Shown here one piece after another: positions 1 to 8,951 of a stretch of 64,000 nt of DNA (positions within the stretch are counted from its first letter, which is position 1; each line of letters starts with the position of its first letter). The stretch is from Gracilibacillus timonensis. GTDB taxonomy: Bacteria; Bacillota; Bacilli; Bacillales; Amphibacillaceae. The notes beneath the pieces were generated by a model. That model ran no database searches. It had not been told where the DNA came from and saw only the letters and a program-made list of their open reading frames with translations. The translations under genes were made by a program, and so were the position numbers. Location: the NCBI RefSeq assembly GCF_900086715.1, contig NZ_FLKH01000012.1, positions 62,001 through 126,000 of the forward strand, in the 5' to 3' direction.

Positions 1-1
1 T

Positions 2-211
2 CGACAGGAAACAGGTTGCAGTTATTCAGAATATCTCAATCAAATCCGCATTAATAAAGCAAAGGAGTTACTAGCAGATACGTCTAATAAAGTCTTTGAA
101 ATTGCCGAATATGTGGGTTATCGAGAGTATAAATACTTTGTTCAGGTGTTCAAGAATCAGGAGGGGGTCACGCCAACTCAGTTTCGAAAGCTCCATCCCA
201 TAAAAAAATAG
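2..211 (+). CDS. AraC/YesN-type regulator, C-terminal end only
   Basis: The window opens inside this gene and only the last 69 codons are present. They encode the second helix-turn-helix of an AraC-type DNA-binding domain: SEYLNQIRINKAKELL, then VFEIAEYVGYREYKYFVQVFK, then GVTPTQFRK, ending in a TAG stop. This is the usual end of AraC regulators and of YesN-type response regulators; the missing N-terminus decides which. It lies 84 bp upstream of two sugar ABC permeases in the same direction and probably regulates them (inference). Confidence 0.85.
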   Translation, partial: RQETGCSYSEYLNQIRINKAKELLADTSNKVFEIAEYVGYREYKYFVQVFKNQEGVTPTQFRKLHPIKK

Positions 212-295
212 ATATTATATTAATTTTATAGGATTTCAGATAAATGTAAGCCCTTTTATAATAAGGTACAGATTCTTATCAAAAGGAGTGAGTAC

Positions 296-1168
296 ATGCA
301 TCTGCTAAAAAAACCCTGGATTATTGCAGTAGGTATTATTCCTGCATTGGTCATTTATCTGATTTTCAGTATTGTACCAATTTTTATATCGTTCTATTAT
401 TCGTTTATGTCTTGGGATGGTTTTTCAGAAATGCGTTTTATTGGATTGGCTAACTTTCAGGAGGCTTTTCAAGATAAGGTGTTTTGGACGTCTGTACGAA
501 ACAATATCTTAGTAGTATTAGCCTCTGTTTTTGGTCAAATCCCGATTGCGCTGATACTGGCATTGTTGTTGAACCGAAAAATCAAAGGAGCGAAGTTTTT
601 CCGGACGATTGGCTTTATGCCAGTGGTTATTTCTACAGTGGTTATTTCGATTACCTGGCGAATGATCTATAATTCTGAATACGGATTGCTCAACAATTTT
701 CTAGAAGGAATTGGTCTCGGCTTTCTACAACAGAATTGGCTAGGTAATCCGTCATGGGCGATGGTAGCTGTCTGTCTAACGATCATCTGGCAGTTTGTTG
801 GGTTATATTTTATTATTTTCTTATCTGCTTTGCAAACGGTTCCGGGAGAGATACTGGAAGCCGCTGATTTGGACGGGGCCTCTGAATGGCAGAAGACACG
901 TCATATCATTCTGCCATCGATTCGCCATATTATCCTTATTTCAATTATTTTGTGTATTAGCGGGAGCCTCAAAACCTTTGACTTGATTTATGTCATGACA
1001 TCAGGTGGTCCAGCTAACTCTACCGAGGTAATGGCCACATATATGTACAATAAGACATTTGAAGGGCTTCGTTACGGGTATGGAAGTGCTATTTCTGTCC
1101 TGATCTTCGTCTTTAGTATCGCGATTATTTTGATCACGACTAAATTGCTGCAAAGGAAAGAGAGGTAA
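296..1168 (+). CDS. Sugar ABC transporter permease, MalF/UgpA type
   Basis: A 290-residue integral membrane protein of the binding-protein-dependent transport family. It has a hydrophobic N-terminal segment (about residues 10-35) and further membrane segments to the C-terminus. The EAA loop that docks on the ATPase is seen as EAADLDGASEWQKTRHIILP near residue 190. AAAAGGAGTGAGTAC upstream supports the ATG. Its stop abuts the next permease, so the two form one transcript and a heterodimeric channel. No binding protein or ATPase is visible in this operon; the binding protein may lie left of the window. The adjacent intracellular glycosidase suggests an oligosaccharide substrate. Confidence 0.9.
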   Translation: MHLLKKPWIIAVGIIPALVIYLIFSIVPIFISFYYSFMSWDGFSEMRFIGLANFQEAFQDKVFWTSVRNNILVVLASVFGQIPIALILALLLNRKIKGAKFFRTIGFMPVVISTVVISITWRMIYNSEYGLLNNFLEGIGLGFLQQNWLGNPSWAMVAVCLTIIWQFVGLYFIIFLSALQTVPGEILEAADLDGASEWQKTRHIILPSIRHIILISIILCISGSLKTFDLIYVMTSGGPANSTEVMATYMYNKTFEGLRYGYGSAISVLIFVFSIAIILITTKLLQRKER

Positions 1169-1174
1169 ATGCAA

Positions 1175-2041
1175 ATGGAAAAAGTAAACGTAGCACATGA
1201 TTCAAAAGCGGCTCGAAAACGTAAGATTTTTAAAAAAAGTACGATTTATATTGTTTTAATTGCTTTTACGATAATCAATGCCTATCCAATTTTCTGGATG
1301 ATTATGAACTCTTTCAAATCTGGGCAAGAGTTTGCCTTTGATCCGTTTGGTATCCCAACAGAATGGATTTTCTCCAACTATGTTGAGGCATGGTTTACCG
1401 CTAATATTGGGACCTATTTCTTTAACAGTTTATTCGTTGGGATTACCGCTTTAGTGATCTGTATTTTTGTCGGTGCCTTGGCTTCTTATTTCTTATCCAG
1501 GTTTCAATTTAAAGGGAGAAACCTGTTGTATGGTTTTTTCGTTATTGGTTTGCTAGTTCCTATTCACGCCACATTAGTACCGATGTTTATTTTAATGCAG
1601 AAAATAGGTTTCTTGAATACCCATTTAGCCTTAATTTTTCCATATGTCGCTTTTAACCTGTCGATCACGATCTTTTTGTTAACTAGTTTTATGCAAAGTT
1701 TCCCAAAAGAGATCGAAGAATCAGCGATTATGGATGGCTGTGGGGTGTTTCGTATCTTCTGGTCTATTATTTTGCCTATGAGCCGACCGGCGATTGCGAC
1801 TGCCGTGATTCTTAATTTTATTAATAATTGGAACGAGTTTTCCTTTGCCTTGGTTCTGATTAACGACGATGCCTTAAGCACATTGCCATTGGGTCTTGCG
1901 AATTTTGCCGGTCAGTATGCCACCAATTATACTGGGCAGATGGCAGGTCTGACAATTGTATTAATACCAACAATATTGTTCTATCTCGTCATGGAAAAAC
2001 AAATTGTCAATGGAATGACGCAAGGGGCTGTCAAAGGATAA
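1175..2041 (+). CDS. Sugar ABC transporter permease, MalG/UgpE type
   Basis: The partner permease of the preceding gene, 288 residues. A basic N-terminus (KAARKRKIFKK) is followed by about six membrane segments and the EAA loop EEIEESAIMDGCGVFRIFW. It ends in GMTQGAVKG, a typical MalG-family tail. Two in-frame ATGs exist. The one at 1169 lies only 3 nt from AGAGG, while 1175 has 9 nt, so 1175 is preferred. It is followed 27 bp later by the glycosidase gene, so it probably sits mid-operon. Confidence 0.88.
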   Translation: MEKVNVAHDSKAARKRKIFKKSTIYIVLIAFTIINAYPIFWMIMNSFKSGQEFAFDPFGIPTEWIFSNYVEAWFTANIGTYFFNSLFVGITALVICIFVGALASYFLSRFQFKGRNLLYGFFVIGLLVPIHATLVPMFILMQKIGFLNTHLALIFPYVAFNLSITIFLLTSFMQSFPKEIEESAIMDGCGVFRIFWSIILPMSRPAIATAVILNFINNWNEFSFALVLINDDALSTLPLGLANFAGQYATNYTGQMAGLTIVLIPTILFYLVMEKQIVNGMTQGAVKG

Positions 2042-2068
2042 TGTAAATCACTATTTGGAGGGACAATC

Positions 2069-5000
2069 ATGACTGTTATTTTTTATGATGAACAATTTTT
2101 ATATGAAGGGGAACGACCTTCCCCGGAAAGCCTGAAGCAATTGCAAGAACAGTGTAAGGTGGTAGATGTGAATGGGTTAGAGCAAGCCTTATCAGAGGGA
2201 GACATCGATTGTTTAGTATATTTGCACGGGCGATTCTTCCCTAAGCGGCTATGGAATAGTTTACTAGCTTATTTGAAAAAGGGAAAAGCTTTATTACATA
2301 TAGGCGGATTCCCTTTTCGAACACCGGTAACGGAAAGAAATGGTGCCTGGATAATGGAACGTGACCAGACATCTTATCACAGACAGCTGAACATTCATGA
2401 AATATTATCTGTAGATGCCTCGTCGTTTACTAGACTGGAAGCTAATGATCAACTGCCATTCTTTCAGGGGAAAGAAGCTTTATTTACGATAGAATCGACT
2501 AATAATTTTATTTTGCATGCAACGAAATCACGGGATAGACCAGATGAGAATGGATCAAGCGGACCGATGGATCTGCAAATCAAGCCTTTATTAAAAGGAA
2601 TCTCTCCAGAAGGAAGATTTACCGCAGCACCGGCCGTTTTATTAGAGAATACCAAGTCCTCCTTTGCCGGGGGCAGGTGGCTGTTTATTAATCAACCTCT
2701 TACCACGAAATTTTGGACTGCAGAGGGAGTAGCGGCGTTAAAGGAATGGACGGATATCATTCGTCGTGGTGTGACAGAGTTCTGGATGCAACCTAATTAT
2801 GCCGTCTATGAGGAAGGAGAGCGTCCGTCTATTACCTTGCAGTATGAAAAAATTACACAGGCACTGGATAAGATCGATGTGCAGGATACATGGCGGTACC
2901 AGCTCCAGATCATCTATAACAATAAAGTCATTTGGTCGACGGAAGGGAAACTGCAGGTAACCGATCAATGGGACCGTCTCCAGATTCCGGTGGATGTAAT
3001 GATTGAAAAAGGACAGTATCGGATCGAATGTACCTTAACATCTGACAATGGAGAAGAGCGGACATTAACACAAGGTTTTTGGGGGAACGATCAGGAGTTT
3101 TTACAAGAAGGTACATACTTGGAAGTGAAACGCGATTATTTTTGGAAAAATAATCGGCCATTTCCAATTGTCGGCCAAACCTATATGACTTCAGATGTAG
3201 CGCGTAAATTTATTTTTATACCGAATCCAGCTGTTTGGGATCAGGACATGGCAGATATGAAAAAGGCAGGTATTAATTTGATTCGAACGGGACTTTGGAC
3301 GGGTTGGCGTCATGTTATGTTTGAGGATGGTCACCCGTCAGAAGAGGTGTTACGTGCGATTGACGCGTTTATTCTTACTGCCAAAAAACATCAAATCGAA
3401 GTCACCTTTAATTTCTTTGCTTTTACCCCAATAGCTTATGAAGGAGTTAATCCTTATTTGGATCCAAGAAGTGTAAAGGCCCAAAAACGTTTTATTGCTG
3501 CCCTGGCCTCCAGGCATCGTTATACAACGAATATAAACTGGGATCTAATCAATGAGCCGTCCATGTTTGATCCAAAGCGTTTTTTTCAAGGACCAAGAAC
3601 GGCAAATGATCCTTTTGAAAATCAAGCCTTTGTTGCTTGGCTAAGGGATCGTCATCAAACGATTCAAGCATTGCAAGAGCGCTGGGATATGACACCAGAA
3701 GAACTGCCATCGTTTGAGGCGGTGGAAATGCCAGAGCAAGAAGAAGTGAATTTTGATATTCAGGATATGCGCCGTCTGAAACGGGGGTTGCCATGGCTAG
3801 ATTATACATTATTTACGATGGATATGCACAACCGCTGGGCGTGTCAGCTTACAGAAACATTGCGATCCGTCAATCCGAAACAATTGGTAACCGTGGGACA
3901 GGATGAGGCATTAACGAGTCAGAGGCCCACTCCATTCTTTTATGAACAGGTAGTAGACTATACAACCGTTCATTCTTGGTGGATGCTTGACCAATTGGTG
4001 TGGGATGGTATTTTCACCAAGACACCTAATAAGCCCAATTTGATTCAAGAAACCGGGATAATGTATGTGGAAACACCGGATAATAAGGCGAAACGTTCCG
4101 AATATGAATTGCGCAATATGTTAGAGCGGAAATATGCTTATGCTTTTTCGACAGGCGGAGCAGGTGCCGTACAGTGGTTATGGAATACCAATTTCTATAT
4201 GAATAATATTAACGAATCAAATATTGGCGCATTACGAGCGGATGGTTCAGAGAAGCCAGAAGCGGATGTGTCGTATGATTTTGGCAGCTTTATCGGCCAA
4301 ATTAGTGATTTATTTGAAGACAGGGGATTAGAAGAGATATTAGCCATTTTTCCTTATTCGAATGATTTTTCTAATCGAAAATTTGCCTTTGATGCTACTA
4401 CCAAGCTTACGAGAGTGCTTGCTTATGACATGAATATACCCTTTAGAGCCATGAGCGAATATCAACTGGAAGCACTTAGGCTACAGACTCCTCGTCTTAT
4501 TATCGTGCCAAGTGCGCATAACTTTAGCAGGCAAGCTCGTAATCAGCTGATAGACTATGTCAAGGAAAGTGGGGCAGTATTGTTATGGACGGGACCAATC
4601 GGCTTGGACGAGTATTGGCAGCATGAACACATATTGCAAAAAGAACTAGGCGAGCATCGATTAGCAAATATTCTCCGAGAGGAATTGCTGACGATAAATG
4701 GTATAGAATACCCTGTTTCATTTGGTGATAGACGAATTGGAGAACTATATAAAGAAGAAGTCGCTGGGACAGATTTGCTGGAAGTGAAGCTTGGCAAAGG
4801 GAAATTAATTTGGTCACCTCTTCCGATTGAATTAAATCAACGTGCGGATGTCTTGATAGCTGTTTATCAAAAGGCGGTACAGGCTGCAGGTGTAACCAAT
4901 GAAATAGAGTGGCTGCAAGGGGGACAATACCCTGGTATATATGGACGTAAACTAAGCTTTACGCACGGTAACTTATATATATTTGTCTCCGAGTATGCGG

Positions 5001-5146
5001 TGGACACACCAATTGAAATAAGGGATCAAGCTTCCGAGAAAAGATATCGTTTTACGTTAGAGAAGGAACGTTCTCAACTGTTTGCAACAGATAAACAGGG
5101 GAATGTGATAGCCAGTTATCGAGAGTGGGCTATTATAACAGAATAA
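2069..5146 (+). CDS. Large clan GH-A glycoside hydrolase (beta-galactosidase-like)
   Basis: A 1025-residue protein without a signal peptide, so it is expected to act in the cytoplasm on imported oligosaccharide. Residues 1-350 are beta-rich. Residues about 355-720 form the catalytic barrel: WDLINEP puts the candidate acid/base at E496 and NLIQETG puts the candidate nucleophile at E661, a clan GH-A pattern. Residues about 790-890 (RLIIVPSAHNFSRQARNQLIDY, then GAVLLWTGP) resemble the beta-galactosidase trimerisation domain of GH42. It starts with ATG after TTTGGAGGGACAATC. The exact GH family and substrate cannot be fixed by eye. It ends the operon begun by the two permeases. Confidence 0.82.
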   Translation: MTVIFYDEQFLYEGERPSPESLKQLQEQCKVVDVNGLEQALSEGDIDCLVYLHGRFFPKRLWNSLLAYLKKGKALLHIGGFPFRTPVTERNGAWIMERDQTSYHRQLNIHEILSVDASSFTRLEANDQLPFFQGKEALFTIESTNNFILHATKSRDRPDENGSSGPMDLQIKPLLKGISPEGRFTAAPAVLLENTKSSFAGGRWLFINQPLTTKFWTAEGVAALKEWTDIIRRGVTEFWMQPNYAVYEEGERPSITLQYEKITQALDKIDVQDTWRYQLQIIYNNKVIWSTEGKLQVTDQWDRLQIPVDVMIEKGQYRIECTLTSDNGEERTLTQGFWGNDQEFLQEGTYLEVKRDYFWKNNRPFPIVGQTYMTSDVARKFIFIPNPAVWDQDMADMKKAGINLIRTGLWTGWRHVMFEDGHPSEEVLRAIDAFILTAKKHQIEVTFNFFAFTPIAYEGVNPYLDPRSVKAQKRFIAALASRHRYTTNINWDLINEPSMFDPKRFFQGPRTANDPFENQAFVAWLRDRHQTIQALQERWDMTPEELPSFEAVEMPEQEEVNFDIQDMRRLKRGLPWLDYTLFTMDMHNRWACQLTETLRSVNPKQLVTVGQDEALTSQRPTPFFYEQVVDYTTVHSWWMLDQLVWDGIFTKTPNKPNLIQETGIMYVETPDNKAKRSEYELRNMLERKYAYAFSTGGAGAVQWLWNTNFYMNNINESNIGALRADGSEKPEADVSYDFGSFIGQISDLFEDRGLEEILAIFPYSNDFSNRKFAFDATTKLTRVLAYDMNIPFRAMSEYQLEALRLQTPRLIIVPSAHNFSRQARNQLIDYVKESGAVLLWTGPIGLDEYWQHEHILQKELGEHRLANILREELLTINGIEYPVSFGDRRIGELYKEEVAGTDLLEVKLGKGKLIWSPLPIELNQRADVLIAVYQKAVQAAGVTNEIEWLQGGQYPGIYGRKLSFTHGNLYIFVSEYAVDTPIEIRDQASEKRYRFTLEKERSQLFATDKQGNVIASYREWAIITE

Positions 5147-5161
5147 AAAGGAGATTCTTCC

Positions 5162-5201
5162 AACCAGCCTGATCTCACTCACACATGGGAGCAGGCTGGT
5201 T
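5162..5201. terminator. Candidate terminator between glycosidase and AraC genes
   Basis: The inverted repeat AACCAGCCTG (5162-5171) / CAGGCTGGTT (5192-5201) sits between two convergent genes. The loop is about 20 nt but can pair further (CTC with GAG). T-runs are short on both sides, so this is moderate evidence for a bidirectional terminator. Confidence 0.5.
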
Positions 5202-5229
5202 TGTATGAAGAGATAGAATAGTCTATATA

Positions 5230-6096
5230 TTAGAGCCATTTCTCTGGGCGTTTAACCTGTCCTTTAAAGTCTTGCGTTCGTTGTCGGTATTGAGAAGGAG
5301 TCATCTGTGTAACCGTCTTAAACATATTACTAAAGTATTGACTGGTATTTATTCCAACATAACTGGCAATCTCTGTGACAGGGATATCGGTTTTAGAAAG
5401 GAGCATCTTTGCTTTGTCCAGTCGTAAGTTAGTAATGTATTCATTAATCGTAACATGAAGCGATTGTTTGAAAATACGATGTAAATAATTAGGGTGTAAA
5501 TGAACAATACGAGCTAAATCTTGTACTCTAATCTCATAATCATAGTTTTCATGGATATAAGACAATACTTGATGAATAATGAATTCATTGGTTTCGTCCA
5601 GTTGATTTCGTTGCTCATGCCTGCTTTTGGCGATATTCAATAGAAGCTGGATAAATAAGACATCGATCTGAAGCAGATTGCCGGTAGTTTGTAAATCCAA
5701 CTCTAAGACTAAGGAGCTAAGTTGACTGTATATATGTCCCCCATCCTTTAATATGAAATAATCTTCCTCGGCAGTAAGCATCTTATGCAGTCGATTATCA
5801 TGGGAAACAAGCGTATCGATATCCGTAAAATGCTTGGACGATTGCCTCCATTCAAATTCTACATTGAGCATACGACATGGCTGTTTTTTCTCGACAATCA
5901 AACGATGCGGTACGTTGCCGTAAATGAAAATATATTGCTGTTTACGCAATTCAATGATTTTGTTGTTTATCTCAATTTTACATTTCCCTTTGATCACATA
6001 CATGATTTCAATCGCCGCATGTTGATGTGGTTTCATATGAAATTCCTGCCATTCTTTAAAATAATAATAGACGGCTTCCGGGAATTGATGCTGCAT
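5230..6096 (-). CDS. AraC family regulator with cupin sensor domain
   Basis: A 288-residue regulator. The N-terminal part is a cupin-like sugar-binding domain (HMKPHQHAAIEIMYVIKGKCKI, with the His cluster typical of AraC). Residues about 185-280 hold the two helix-turn-helices, ending in YFSNMFKTVTQMTPSQYRQ. An upstream in-frame ATG at 6123 is possible, but GAGAGGGGGCG lies just before the ATG at 6096, so the shorter start is chosen. It converges on the glycosidase gene and diverges from the MalT-like gene. The most likely target is the neighbouring transport/glycosidase operon (inference). Confidence 0.87.
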   Translation of the reverse strand: MQHQFPEAVYYYFKEWQEFHMKPHQHAAIEIMYVIKGKCKIEINNKIIELRKQQYIFIYGNVPHRLIVEKKQPCRMLNVEFEWRQSSKHFTDIDTLVSHDNRLHKMLTAEEDYFILKDGGHIYSQLSSLVLELDLQTTGNLLQIDVLFIQLLLNIAKSRHEQRNQLDETNEFIIHQVLSYIHENYDYEIRVQDLARIVHLHPNYLHRIFKQSLHVTINEYITNLRLDKAKMLLSKTDIPVTEIASYVGINTSQYFSNMFKTVTQMTPSQYRQRTQDFKGQVKRPEKWL

Positions 6097-6336
6097 TGTT
6101 ATTCGCCCCCTCTCTAAAAACAATAAAGTACGGTAACTTATTACTTATTATACACCACTAGTACAGGTTAATCATGCTAGGCGCTGCTTTGCTTAATCGC
6201 AAAATATCCATTCTGTCTAAAAAACACTAATTATTCTGACAAAAGAATGAACCACAATAGGTTAAAAACATGTATAATAATGTATAAGTCGTCCTTCCTA
6301 TAATAGATGCAGGGGGGGCAAAGGAGTTGAACAACG

Positions 6337-8865
6337 ATGCAAACGATTTGGTTACATTCTAAAATGTCGGTACCAAAGGTAAGCACTGCCATTGTTCACA
6401 GAGAGCGTTTGTATGCACTGCTGCGGGAAAAGTCTGCCTCCAAGATTACAGTGATAGAAGCAGCGGCAGGTTATGGGAAAACGACGATACTAAGCCAATG
6501 GAAGTGGCAGTTGAAAGAACCGACAGCATGGTTGTCTCTAGATATAATGGACAATGATCCGAATAGATTTTTCCAATATGTGTTGCAATCGATCGTGTAT
6601 GCGACTGGTTATCCAATGGATCAACAATTGGGACATCTTTTTAATTTAAAATGTATGCCGCCTTCCGAACTCATTATTGATTCTTTATTACATGAATTAG
6701 ACGAAATGGACACCCGGTTACATGTCATATTAGATGATTATCACCATATTGAACTGGATATGATTCATCAAATGATGATTCGTTTGGTTCAATATTTGCC
6801 AGACCATGTTCATTTATATATTGCAAGCAGGAGGAAATTACCTTTTCCAATTGCCTCCTGGCGTATGAAATGTTGGGTGAAGGAAATAAGTATGTCCGAA
6901 CTAGCCTTCACGTATCAAGAGATAGAAGCAGTATTTCAAAAGAATCACATCACGGTAGATAAGGCATCGTTTTGCCAAAATGTTTTGGATCGTACGGCAG
7001 GCTGGGCAGCTGGCGTGCAACTTGCTAGTGTTTCAGCAGAGAGGAATGCAGGATCTTTACAGCGTTCTGCCGCTTTTGCCTCTGAATATATTATGGAAGA
7101 AATCTTTACTACCTTGGCTCCATCGACACAACACTTTCTGTTGCAAACATCATTGTTTGAGGTGCTGGATCCGGAACTTTGCAATGCCTTGACCAATCGA
7201 GAAGACAGCAGCGAACAGCTTGTTGAATTAGTAGATTACGGTATCCTGACCATACGTTTATCTCAAGAAAAACAAGCCTTTCGCTATCATCCGCTTTTGT
7301 TGGAGGTATTGGAAGAAGAGAGACAGAAGGTATATCGTGGAGAAGCTTTGCAGGAACTGACAAAAAAAGCTGCATGCTTACTATATAACAAAAGAGATCA
7401 CCATATGGCGATTGAATTTGCTTTAAAGCATCAGTTGTTTTCTTTGGCAGATCAATGGATTACGACGAATTTGCTTGATATCTTTAATAGCGCACAAACG
7501 CATTTATTAATACAATGGGTCGATCGTTTGCGAAAAGCGGCTTATCCAGTACATGTGGAAACATTGCTGATTTATGCCATCTCGCTCATGAATATTCAAG
7601 AGATAGAAAAGGCCAACCAAGCAATTAGCGAACTGGATGCGCGTGATAAGCAAGACGGGTGGAAGGATAGGGAAGAATATTCCGAACTCGTCAGTATTTT
7701 GCTTTCTTTGAAGGCTGCTGTTCATTTGGCAGCTGGGGAATTAGAGATGTTTGTGGAATTAATTACGAAGCAAGTACAGCGAGGGCTGGTCCATGATAAA
7801 TGGTATCTTGCTCCGGTACAGTATAACCCTTTTTATGCTAAGGTGACGCGGACTTCTTTGGGTGGGAAAGGGAAATATTCTGATATTAATCTGCATCGTG
7901 CCTTTACGGAGTGGTTTCGTCAAACAGAATTCAAGGATCAGCATTTAATGGGATACAGCTATAGCATGCTTGCGGAGCAGCTCTATGAAGAGAATCAGCT
8001 GGAGGAGGCATTACGAGAAGTTACGCAGGGACTTCGTTATGCCAATACCTTTAAAGACCGTGGTTTATATGTGCCATTAACGGTATTACAAGGGAAGATA
8101 TACATGGCACAAGGGCAGATAACCGCGGCCCATGCGGTATGGGATTTTTCCATCCATCATGTTTCTGAATGGTACTGGCAACGATCCATCGAAGCGATGA
8201 AGGCATTGGCCTATATAAGAGAAAATAAACTAGAAGAAGCAGAAGCGGTATTATTTCGTGTAAAGCGTCCGGATTCTCTGCGAATAGAATTAGGTCAAGA
8301 GTTATGGGTGTTAGTCTATTGCCGGCTGTTGATGGCAAAAAAAGCGTACCGTGAGGCATTAAACATTGTAATGGAAGTACATGAATACGGCCAAGGCATT
8401 GGTCAGATTGATATCATCATCGAAGCAGCCCTCTTAGAGACGCTCTGTTATTATCATTTGGACCAGGACAAAGTCGCACGCACTACCCTAGAAGTGGTGC
8501 TTGCATTGGGATCACGTTATGGCTATAAACGGTTAGTTATTGATGAATTAAGCACGAGTAACATACTGCATTCCTATCTAAATAATACGACTAACATGGA
8601 TCTGGACCAACAGAATTATCTAAAAAATTTGATCGCGCTGCAACAGACAAGCATGATCCGTCTGGACAAACGTTTAGGTCAACTGACAGAGCGCGAAAAG
8701 GATATCCTGCGTTTGTTGATAAGCGGAGCTTCTAATCGGGAGATGGCCAAGCAATTGTATTTATCAGAAGGAACCATTCGTGTCTATTTAACGAATATAT
8801 ACAGTAAATTAGAGGTGAAATCAAGGACACAGGCCATTTTGCTAGCGAAAGGATGGGAGATATAG
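6337..8865 (+). CDS. MalT-like ATP-dependent LuxR family regulator
   Basis: An 842-residue STAND-class regulator with MalT architecture. The P-loop GYGKTT is at residues 45-50, and the Walker B-like LHVILDDYHHIE follows near residue 130. Next comes a winged-helix region, then a TPR-like helical sensor region (about 400-760). The C-terminal LuxR helix-turn-helix reads LTEREKDILRLLISGASNRE. GGGGGGGCAAAGGAG precedes the ATG. Proteins of this family bind an inducer and ATP, oligomerise and activate transcription. No obvious private operon lies beside it, so the target and inducer are unknown; the flanking sugar operons are candidates. Confidence 0.87.
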   Translation: MQTIWLHSKMSVPKVSTAIVHRERLYALLREKSASKITVIEAAAGYGKTTILSQWKWQLKEPTAWLSLDIMDNDPNRFFQYVLQSIVYATGYPMDQQLGHLFNLKCMPPSELIIDSLLHELDEMDTRLHVILDDYHHIELDMIHQMMIRLVQYLPDHVHLYIASRRKLPFPIASWRMKCWVKEISMSELAFTYQEIEAVFQKNHITVDKASFCQNVLDRTAGWAAGVQLASVSAERNAGSLQRSAAFASEYIMEEIFTTLAPSTQHFLLQTSLFEVLDPELCNALTNREDSSEQLVELVDYGILTIRLSQEKQAFRYHPLLLEVLEEERQKVYRGEALQELTKKAACLLYNKRDHHMAIEFALKHQLFSLADQWITTNLLDIFNSAQTHLLIQWVDRLRKAAYPVHVETLLIYAISLMNIQEIEKANQAISELDARDKQDGWKDREEYSELVSILLSLKAAVHLAAGELEMFVELITKQVQRGLVHDKWYLAPVQYNPFYAKVTRTSLGGKGKYSDINLHRAFTEWFRQTEFKDQHLMGYSYSMLAEQLYEENQLEEALREVTQGLRYANTFKDRGLYVPLTVLQGKIYMAQGQITAAHAVWDFSIHHVSEWYWQRSIEAMKALAYIRENKLEEAEAVLFRVKRPDSLRIELGQELWVLVYCRLLMAKKAYREALNIVMEVHEYGQGIGQIDIIIEAALLETLCYYHLDQDKVARTTLEVVLALGSRYGYKRLVIDELSTSNILHSYLNNTTNMDLDQQNYLKNLIALQQTSMIRLDKRLGQLTEREKDILRLLISGASNREMAKQLYLSEGTIRVYLTNIYSKLEVKSRTQAILLAKGWEI

Positions 8866-8951
8866 AATCTATCTGTCATCCTTTCACCATTTTCCTTAGA
8901 TATGTTTATATGGTGCGAATTCCTAAGATTTCGCCAGCGTAACCCCCTGCC

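Noticed and set aside
243-256. cre site before the first permease (TGTAAGCCCTTTTA)
   Set aside because: Only 12 of 14 matches, and the central CG is lost.
1564-1881. 105-codon minus-strand frame inside the MalG-type permease
   Set aside because: Antisense shadow of a clear membrane-protein gene with matching operon context.
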